A stretch of DNA of 11,774 nt, from NCBI GenBank assembly GCA_030691295.1, contig JAUYEQ010000018.1, positions 1 through 11,774 on the forward strand, written 5' to 3'. Shown piece by piece: positions 1 through 5,963 of the stretch. Below the pieces are notes generated by a model. That model saw only the letters and a list, made by a program, of their open reading frames with translations, did not search any database and had not been told where the DNA came from. Origin of the DNA: Bacteroidota bacterium (GTDB lineage Bacteria > Bacteroidota > Bacteroidia > Bacteroidales > Prolixibacteraceae). Numbering within the stretch: the stretch's first letter is position 1; the number at the start of each line of letters is the position of its first letter. The translations under genes and the position numbers were made by a program.

Positions 1-196
1 TCCAGGCGATTTTAAACGAATCGCGGCCCCGAAGCTGGTCGGTTCCAAATACTTTTCCGTAAATACTACCGTCTTCGGTAATAATACAAACCGATGCAAC
101 TCCTTTTGATTTGGCGTAATCTTCGGGAATAGCCATGTAAACCGGGACAAGTTCTTCGATGTTTGCCAATAATTTTTCGATTTCTGTATGTGCCAT
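1..196 (-). CDS. GlcG/HbpS-like (DUF336) heme-binding-family protein, truncated at the window edge
   Basis: The first 65 residues are present, read leftwards from an ATG at 196-194; the rest lies outside the window. The sequence begins MAHTEIEKLLANIEELVPVY and continues through a strand-like stretch (VCIITEDGSIYGKVFG) to RGRDSFKIAW. Short N-terminal helix, then a beta hairpin carrying an 'EDG' turn, then a helix starting with an invariant-looking 'SFKIAW', is what I expect of the small alpha/beta GlcG/HbpS (DUF336) family, whose characterised members bind heme or related ligands. There is no signal peptide, so it should be cytoplasmic. The start is preceded by an A-rich stretch without Shine-Dalgarno, as is usual in Bacteroidota. 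It diverges from the rhamnosidase gene. The family call rests on one third to one half of the protein and is moderate; no ligand can be inferred. Confidence 0.6.
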   Translation of the reverse strand, partial: MAHTEIEKLLANIEELVPVYMAIPEDYAKSKGVASVCIITEDGSIYGKVFGTDQLRGRDSFKIAW

Positions 197-315
197 TTGT
201 TTTTTTTATTTGGACGTTTGATAAAATTAAGCGTTAAAGTTAAACAATAATTGATGTTTTTATTTTTGGAAAAACAAACTAAGTTTACAAACTGAACCAT
301 TAAAACCAACTTTTC
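197..315. promoter_or_regulatory. Divergent intergenic region between the HbpS-like gene and the rhamnosidase
   Basis: This 119-bp A/T-rich gap must hold the start signals of both outward-facing genes. For the rhamnosidase, TATTTTTG at 261-268 fits the Bacteroidota -7 box TAnnTTTG and would give a leader of about 40 nt. No good -33 TTTG lies at the expected distance, so the call is tentative. I found no clear -7 box facing the HbpS-like gene and no convincing palindromic operator. Confidence 0.35.
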
Positions 316-2994
316 ATGAAACCAACCAGACTCTTTGGTCTTCTGTTGTTAGTGCTGATTGCGATTCAAACCCAGGCACAAAAAATACAACCAGTTAATC
401 TTCAATGCGAACACTTGGTCAATCCGATCGGAATTGATGCTGCTTCGCCCCGACTGAAATGGCAAATGAATGACATCAGGCAGGGTGCAATGCAAACAGC
501 TTATCAAATTATAGCAGGAACTGATTCTGCAAAAGTTTCAAAAGGAAAAGGCGACATGTGGGACAGCCGCAAAATAACAAGTACCGGAATATTGGAAAAC
601 TACCTCGGAAAACCACTTCAACCGTTTACAAAATATTACTGGACAGTGCGAATCTGGGATCAAAACGACAAGCAAAGTTCGCTGGCGAAAATAGCCAGTT
701 TCGAAACAGGGATGATGCAGATCAGCAACTGGAAAGGCGAATGGATTTCGGATTCGAAAGACATTACCCTTAAACCGGCTCCCTATTTTCGCAAACAGTT
801 TCAGCCTTCAGGAAAAGTAAAAAGTGCCCGTATTTATATGGCCGCCGCCGGTTTGTACGAACTTTCGATCAATGGCCAGCGAGTGGGCAATCACCGCCTC
901 GACCCGACTTACACCCGTTTCGATCGCCGTACCTTATATGTGACTTACAATGTGACTTCGCTGGTCGATGTAAAAGAGGTGGCGCTGGGCGTTCTGCTCG
1001 GAAATGGCTGGTACAACCACCAGTCAACAGCTGTTTGGTATTTTCACGAAGCTCCGTGGCGCGACCGTCCTAAATTTTGTCTCGATCTCCGAATCACTTA
1101 CCAGGATGGCCGCGAAGAAGTTATTACTTCGGGAACCGACTGGAAAACTTCGCTAAGCCCGATCATTTTCAATAGTATTTATACCGCAGAACACCACGAT
1201 GCGCGGCTCAGTCAGCCCGGTTGGGACAAGGCAGGATTCGACGATTCGAAATGGGAAAACGTTATTCCGGTGAATGCTCCTTCGCAAAACATAGTTGCAC
1301 AGCAACTGCACCCGATTCGCTTCGTGGAAGAGATTAATCCGGCAAGCGTAAATAAAATGACTGAACTGAAGTCGGTTTATAATTTGGGACGCAACATTGC
1401 CGGAATCACCCGCATCAGCGTGAAAGGTGAGCGTGGAACAGTCATTCGTCTGAAGCATTCAGAAATGATTTTCAAAGACGGAAATGTGAATATGTCAAAC
1501 ATTGATGTGCATTACCGTCCTACTGATGATAAAGATCCATTCCAAACCGATATTTATACCTTGAGTGGCGAAGGCGTGGAAACGTTCTGGCCACATTTCA
1601 ACTACAAAGGTTTTCAGTACATTGAGGTTACCAGCGATCGCCCGGTTGAAATCCAGAACCTGACCGGAATTTTCATGCACAGCGATGTTCCGCCGATTGG
1701 AAAATTGAGCAGCTCGAACACTACTTTGAACAAACTTTGGGCTGCAACAAACAGTTCGTATCTGGCAAATCTTTTTGGTTACCCAACCGATTGCCCGCAA
1801 CGAGAAAAGAACGGCTGGACAGGCGATGCGCACATTGCAATTGAAACAGGGCTGTACAATTTCGATGGAATTACAGTGTACGAAAAATGGCTGGCCGATC
1901 ACCGGGACGAACAACTGCCCAACGGAGTTTTACCTGCAATTATTCCGACAGGAGGCTGGGGCTACACCTGGGCAAACGGTCCCGACTGGACCAGCACCAT
2001 TGCCATAATTCCATGGAATATTTACCTGTTTTACGGCGATTCGAAATTGCTGACCGATTGCTACGAAAACATCAAACTGTATGTTGACCACATTACTGAA
2101 ATTAGTCCGGAAGGCCTTACCGATTGGGGATTGGGCGATTGGGTGCCTGTCAAATCGAAAGCAGCAAAAGAACTTACTTCTTCCATTTATTACTTTGTGG
2201 ATGCTGATATTCTGGCAAAAGCAGCAAAATTATTGAAGCATGAGGCCGATTACCTGAAATATTCGGCGTTGGCAACAAAAATTGCAGCAGCGATTAACTC
2301 CAAATACCTGAATCCCGAGACAGGAATATACGCAACCGGTTTACAAACAGAACTGAGCGCTCCGCTATTCTGGGGAATTGTTCCTGAAAACATGAAGACC
2401 AAGGTAGCTGAAAACTTAGCCAACCGGGTAATTGCCGATAATAAACACGTTGATGTTGGCCTGCTGGGATCGAAAACCATTTTGAATGCACTGAGTGAAA
2501 ACGGATATGCAGATCTGGCTTGGGAAGTGGCTTCGCAGGAAACATTTCCGTCGTGGGGATACTGGATTTCAAAAGGGGCAACCACCTTGTACGAAAACTG
2601 GAAAACTGAAGGAACACAGGATCTTTCGATGAACCATATCATGTTTGGCGAAATCGGGGCATGGTATTACAAAGCGCTGGGCGGAATAAAACCCGATGAA
2701 ACCCAGTCCGGATTTAAAAATGTGCTGCTTAAACCCAATTTCGTAAAAGGATTGGATTCTTTCCAAACCAGTCATGCCGGACCTTTTGGCGAGATTCGAT
2801 CGTCATGGAAACGCGATGGAAACACAGTTGTTTATCAGGTTGTAATTCCGGCAAACAGTTCGGCAAGCTTACAACTTTCAGGAATAGAAGTGAACCAAAA
2901 CGGAAAGGTTGTTTATACACAGCCAAAATCAAGCAATACTGGTTATTTGACCAATCTTGCTGCCGGAACTTACGAGTTTGTAGTGGTGCAATAA
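316..2994 (+). CDS. Exported alpha-L-rhamnosidase, glycoside hydrolase family GH78
   Basis: This 892-residue enzyme should release terminal alpha-L-rhamnose from plant, algal or microbial glycans or glycosides by an inverting mechanism. A Sec signal peptide (about residues 1-21, ending in TQA before QK) has no lipobox Cys, so it is periplasmic or secreted. The domain order fits GH78: an Ig-like N-terminal module (about 25-135), a beta-sandwich rhamnosidase N domain (about 165-330), a second beta domain (about 345-450), the (alpha/alpha)6 catalytic barrel (about 455-800) and a C-terminal beta domain. The acid motif DCPQREKNGWTGD is intact, with D492, E497 (likely general acid) and D504. TTLYENW supplies E760 as likely general base, and a MNHIMFGEIGAWYY segment follows. 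Length is normal for the family. It stands alone, with no SusC/SusD pair or sugar regulator adjacent. Its stop is 4 bp from that of the convergent receptor gene. Fine substrate specificity is unknown. Confidence 0.95.
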   Translation: MKPTRLFGLLLLVLIAIQTQAQKIQPVNLQCEHLVNPIGIDAASPRLKWQMNDIRQGAMQTAYQIIAGTDSAKVSKGKGDMWDSRKITSTGILENYLGKPLQPFTKYYWTVRIWDQNDKQSSLAKIASFETGMMQISNWKGEWISDSKDITLKPAPYFRKQFQPSGKVKSARIYMAAAGLYELSINGQRVGNHRLDPTYTRFDRRTLYVTYNVTSLVDVKEVALGVLLGNGWYNHQSTAVWYFHEAPWRDRPKFCLDLRITYQDGREEVITSGTDWKTSLSPIIFNSIYTAEHHDARLSQPGWDKAGFDDSKWENVIPVNAPSQNIVAQQLHPIRFVEEINPASVNKMTELKSVYNLGRNIAGITRISVKGERGTVIRLKHSEMIFKDGNVNMSNIDVHYRPTDDKDPFQTDIYTLSGEGVETFWPHFNYKGFQYIEVTSDRPVEIQNLTGIFMHSDVPPIGKLSSSNTTLNKLWAATNSSYLANLFGYPTDCPQREKNGWTGDAHIAIETGLYNFDGITVYEKWLADHRDEQLPNGVLPAIIPTGGWGYTWANGPDWTSTIAIIPWNIYLFYGDSKLLTDCYENIKLYVDHITEISPEGLTDWGLGDWVPVKSKAAKELTSSIYYFVDADILAKAAKLLKHEADYLKYSALATKIAAAINSKYLNPETGIYATGLQTELSAPLFWGIVPENMKTKVAENLANRVIADNKHVDVGLLGSKTILNALSENGYADLAWEVASQETFPSWGYWISKGATTLYENWKTEGTQDLSMNHIMFGEIGAWYYKALGGIKPDETQSGFKNVLLKPNFVKGLDSFQTSHAGPFGEIRSSWKRDGNTVVYQVVIPANSSASLQLSGIEVNQNGKVVYTQPKSSNTGYLTNLAAGTYEFVVVQ

Positions 2995-2998
2995 TTTT

Positions 2999-5371
2999 TT
3001 ATAACATATTCCCGATTTTTATCCCGAAATAAATCGTTCTGGGTTGTGTCGGGCCATACATGTAGGCCGGGTCACGGTCGATTCCGCTATCAAAATCGTT
3101 CTGATACGCATTGAAAATGTTCTTTATTCCAGCCATAAACTGAAGTTTTGCTCCATTCAGTTTCACTGTATAACTAAGCTTTGTTCCCCAGTCGAAAAAA
3201 GGATCAGTGCGGTGCAATTCGCCCAAATCCGGATCGGCCAGCGGGCCAAAATACGGAACCAGCATTTTGCCGGTATAGTTTCCGGTGGCCGACAAACAGA
3301 AATCCTTCAGGAAGTCCCAGTCCAGAGCAAAGAATCCGTAATTGTCAGGAGTCCTGAAAAAGCGCCGTTCGCTGAATTCTTGTGGATTATCGTATTTCGA
3401 AGTTTGGATGGTAAATCCTGAAGTCATTGAGAAATCTGCAAAGGGCTTTAACTTCAGTTCAATGTTGACACCCTGAACAACCGCTCCGTCTTCGGCATTT
3501 TTGCGGGTATATAAAACGGTTCCATTTTCGTCGGGAGTACCAATTTCGTTTACAAACGGGTGGTCGAGCCGGGTATAAAAACCTTCAAGCAAAAAAGAAG
3601 TATATACATTGCCAATCAGCTCGTTATAATCGAGCGACCCCATAACGCTGTGACTTGTTTCCTGTTTCAGGTTCGGATCGTTTACATTGATCACCTGACG
3701 CGAACCGGAAGTCTCGATGTGCAAGTCTTCATCAAAAATCTGCGGTGCCCGGTATCCCTGCGAATAACTTGCCCTCGTCTGAAGCGACCGGCTCAGTTCC
3801 TGCATCAAACTAAGACGAGGGCTAAACACATTGCCTGTTTTTTTATTCGAACTCTTGGCAAAATCTTCAATCTTATACACATCAAACCGCCCTCCGGCAG
3901 TCAGTTTTGTTTTATTGAATTTAAGTTCGTACTGCGCAAACATTCCGGTTGTAACCGTTGACTGATCGGCAACAAGCGTGTTTTCAGTATGCGGAATAGA
4001 TACGATTTTGCCATCAATTATTTCAGCATTTTCATAATCCGGATAACCCATTTTTTTGTCGGTCAGAAAGCCACCGGTATTTTCAATTCCAGCGATCAGG
4101 CTTGAGTTTCCAAACATTGCTTTGTACTGCACACCCATATTGTAGGTTTTATCTTTTGAATTTCCATAATCGCTTAGCGAATGGTTGGCGCCGTAATACG
4201 AATCGCGGTTCAGGAATTGGCATGAAGCAAAAACAGAAAGCATATCGTATTCGCGGAAGAATTGATCGTAAGTAAAGGCCACTGTTTTAATGTCGTGCTC
4301 TACAGCTTCCGCCACATCGCGCTCGTGGAGCGGATAGTCGTGTTTGTTGCCACCATCGCGTTCTTCTTTAATGTTGAAAAAATCAACTGTGGCTCTGCTG
4401 CGATGCCCGAACCGGTGAAAGAAACGGGTTCCGATGGTGAGGTTTTTCATTGGTGAAATTTCTGAAAATCCATCATTGTTGGCATCAAACATTTTTCGTT
4501 CGCGCGAAAAACCGTACACTGCAACACCCGTCTTGCGATCATCAGAAACGATTGAAGTATTAAAATTGACTGAATAATCGGCTGCCGAACCTCCTGAATT
4601 GTTTAGACCAACACCAGTCAATCCGCTATTGGCGCCAATTTCGTACGAATTATTTACCGGATCTTTCAGTATAATGTTGATGGTTCCGGCAATTGCATTC
4701 CCGCCAAAAAGAGCAGAACCACCACCGCGAACCACTTCCACACGTTCAATCATGTTCGACGGAATCAGTTCCAGTCCGTAAACTCCAGCCAGCCCGCTGA
4801 AAATAGGACGGCTGTTGATCAGGATTTGAGAATACGGACCTTCCATCCCATTCATCCGCACCTGTGTAAAACCGCAGCCCTGGCAATTGTTTTCGAGCCG
4901 CAGACCGGGGCAAAAGTTAAGCCCGTCGCCCAATGTGGCCGATTGTGTAGTATTGAAAAGCTTGGGAGAAATGGTGTTGACAATCATCGGAGCGTCTGTT
5001 CTTTTTTGTTCGCTCCGGTTCGATGAAACAATGACTTCCGAAATATTAAAAGCATCTTCCTCGAGACTGAACTTAACTTCAACCGTTTTGCCAAATTCAA
5101 CAATTACAGGTTTCTCCTGGGTTTTATAACCCAGACTGTTCGCTACAAGCAAATAAGTTCCCGGAGGACAATTCACCAGTTGAAAGTGACCGGTTTCATC
5201 GGTTAGCGTTCCGATGGTTGTGCCTTTCAGGCTGATATTAGCATAGGGTAAATGAGCGCCATTGTTGGTAACATGGCCAATAATATTGGCATCTGTTTTT
5301 GGTTTTTGGGCAAAGCTGATGGCAGTAACTGACAGAATTAGTCCTGCCAGCATGACGATTATTTTGTTCAT
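2999..5371 (-). CDS. TonB-dependent outer-membrane receptor with CarboxypepD_reg-like domain and CxxC plug motif; possible metal or metal-complex importer
   Basis: I place the start at the ATG at 5371 because the protein then begins with a clean signal peptide, MNKIIVMLAGLILSVTAISFA before QK. The frame stays open to an ATG at 5413, which would add 14 polar residues that spoil the signal. The mature 790-residue protein has a CarboxypepD_reg-like Ig domain (about 28-105), a TonB-box-like stretch (ISEVIVSSNR, about 110-119), a plug domain (about 120-240) ending in VEVVRGGGSALFG and GTINII, and a 22-strand-type barrel. The plug contains the pattern NCQGCGFTQVRMNG, with the CxxC at about C163 and C166, and C154 just before it. 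I recognise this plug type from a Bacteroidota receptor subfamily distinct from SusC. A small His-rich membrane-protein gene lies 110 bp upstream on the same strand, which suggests a metal ion, heme or chelate as ligand (inference). The C-terminus (IKIGNML) lacks the usual terminal aromatic residue. Confidence 0.88.
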   Translation of the reverse strand: MNKIIVMLAGLILSVTAISFAQKPKTDANIIGHVTNNGAHLPYANISLKGTTIGTLTDETGHFQLVNCPPGTYLLVANSLGYKTQEKPVIVEFGKTVEVKFSLEEDAFNISEVIVSSNRSEQKRTDAPMIVNTISPKLFNTTQSATLGDGLNFCPGLRLENNCQGCGFTQVRMNGMEGPYSQILINSRPIFSGLAGVYGLELIPSNMIERVEVVRGGGSALFGGNAIAGTINIILKDPVNNSYEIGANSGLTGVGLNNSGGSAADYSVNFNTSIVSDDRKTGVAVYGFSRERKMFDANNDGFSEISPMKNLTIGTRFFHRFGHRSRATVDFFNIKEERDGGNKHDYPLHERDVAEAVEHDIKTVAFTYDQFFREYDMLSVFASCQFLNRDSYYGANHSLSDYGNSKDKTYNMGVQYKAMFGNSSLIAGIENTGGFLTDKKMGYPDYENAEIIDGKIVSIPHTENTLVADQSTVTTGMFAQYELKFNKTKLTAGGRFDVYKIEDFAKSSNKKTGNVFSPRLSLMQELSRSLQTRASYSQGYRAPQIFDEDLHIETSGSRQVINVNDPNLKQETSHSVMGSLDYNELIGNVYTSFLLEGFYTRLDHPFVNEIGTPDENGTVLYTRKNAEDGAVVQGVNIELKLKPFADFSMTSGFTIQTSKYDNPQEFSERRFFRTPDNYGFFALDWDFLKDFCLSATGNYTGKMLVPYFGPLADPDLGELHRTDPFFDWGTKLSYTVKLNGAKLQFMAGIKNIFNAYQNDFDSGIDRDPAYMYGPTQPRTIYFGIKIGNML

Positions 5372-5401
5372 GTTGTTAGTTGATGTATTGACATAGTAGT
5401 T

Positions 5402-5426
5402 GCATTCTATCATTTAAAATGAATGC
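5402..5426. repeat. Short inverted repeat just upstream of the receptor start
   Basis: GCATTC (5402-5407) and GAATGC (5421-5426) are perfect inverted arms around a 13-nt A/T-rich centre that also holds CATTT-a-AAATG. It lies 31-55 bp before the chosen receptor start and includes the alternative ATG at 5413. It could be an operator or a weak RNA hairpin between the His-rich gene and the receptor. At 6 bp per arm, chance cannot be excluded. Confidence 0.3.
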
Positions 5427-5481
5427 TGAACTCCCTGCCAACTGATTTTTTTTTGGTTTTTGAACTGTACTTCAGGAAATG

Positions 5482-5856
5482 CTATTTGAAAATAATTACC
5501 GGAGGAGCGCGGTTTCTGGTACTTGAAAAGTATTCAGGAGCAATTTGGGTAAAGCCTGAAATAAATACTTTTGTTCTGAAATTGGGAATAAAAAATATCA
5601 GCCCGAATGGGATTGAATTAAAAAGCAGTTGAATAGTATCGAAAAGGAAAAATGCTGCGTTGGTATGATGATGCGACTGAAAAGGCTTCGAATCGTCGGT
5701 TGACTGGTGTGGATGCGCATGGCTGATGACGGCTCCGTTGGCCAAAACATGACTGTGCAAAAAGACAGCCTTGTTAATGATGAGCAATCCCATCAGTCCA
5801 AGGATCAGATAAGCGATCGCTTTTTTAGTCGTATGTTGAACGTTCAACTTCATCAT
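5482..5856 (-). CDS. Small His-rich membrane protein upstream of the TonB-dependent receptor, putative metal-handling protein
   Basis: This 124-residue protein has a hydrophobic N-terminal helix (about 14-33), a His-rich loop, a second hydrophobic stretch (about 68-92) and a tail with RAPP (116-119). The loop carries eight His within about 30 residues: H34, H36, H46, H48, H50 and H62-H64, including HSH, HAHPH and SHHHT. After one membrane helix, such a loop would face the periplasm and could bind Zn, Cu, Ni or similar ions. The His-loop plus RAPP tail recalls DUF2946-like and other small proteins encoded beside outer-membrane metal receptors, but I do not recognise a named family with certainty. 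Two adjacent ATG codons (5856 and 5853) are both possible starts. The gene precedes the TonB-dependent receptor on the same strand, so co-transcription is likely. Function is inferred from composition and neighbourhood only. Confidence 0.72.
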   Translation of the reverse strand: MMKLNVQHTTKKAIAYLILGLMGLLIINKAVFLHSHVLANGAVISHAHPHQSTDDSKPFQSHHHTNAAFFLFDTIQLLFNSIPFGLIFFIPNFRTKVFISGFTQIAPEYFSSTRNRAPPVIIFK

Positions 5857-5860
5857 GCGA

Positions 5861-5868
5861 CAAAAGTA
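5861..5868 (-). promoter_or_regulatory. Candidate -7 box of the His-rich gene, almost abutting its start codon
   Basis: Read on the minus strand, TACTTTTG matches the Bacteroidota -7 consensus TAnnTTTG at every defined position. It ends only 4 nt before the first ATG (5856). A transcript starting at the usual distance would be leaderless or nearly so. No standard TTTG -33 box lies about 19 bp upstream. An imperfect palindrome (5884-5897) sits there instead. Confidence 0.5.
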
Positions 5869-5883
5869 ATCAGATTTTGGAGT

Positions 5884-5897
5884 TTAGGAATCCCTAA
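5884..5897. repeat. Imperfect palindrome in the -33 region of the His-rich gene, possible operator
   Basis: TTAGG (5884-5888) and CCTAA (5893-5897) are perfect inverted arms around a 4-nt centre. The element lies 16 bp upstream of the candidate -7 box, where RNA polymerase or a regulator would bind. A metal-responsive repressor site would suit the neighbouring genes, but I do not recognise a known operator consensus and the arms are short. Confidence 0.25.
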
Positions 5898-5963
5898 TTA
5901 TGGGGATATCTGCAGAAAAGTAGCAAGAAGTTATATGGTAATTTTTCTGACGGTAACAATTTT

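Noticed and set aside
5372..5413. A longer start for the TonB-dependent receptor (ATG at 5413).
   Set aside because: It would place 14 polar residues before a well-formed signal peptide; the ATG at 5371 gives a normal exported protein.
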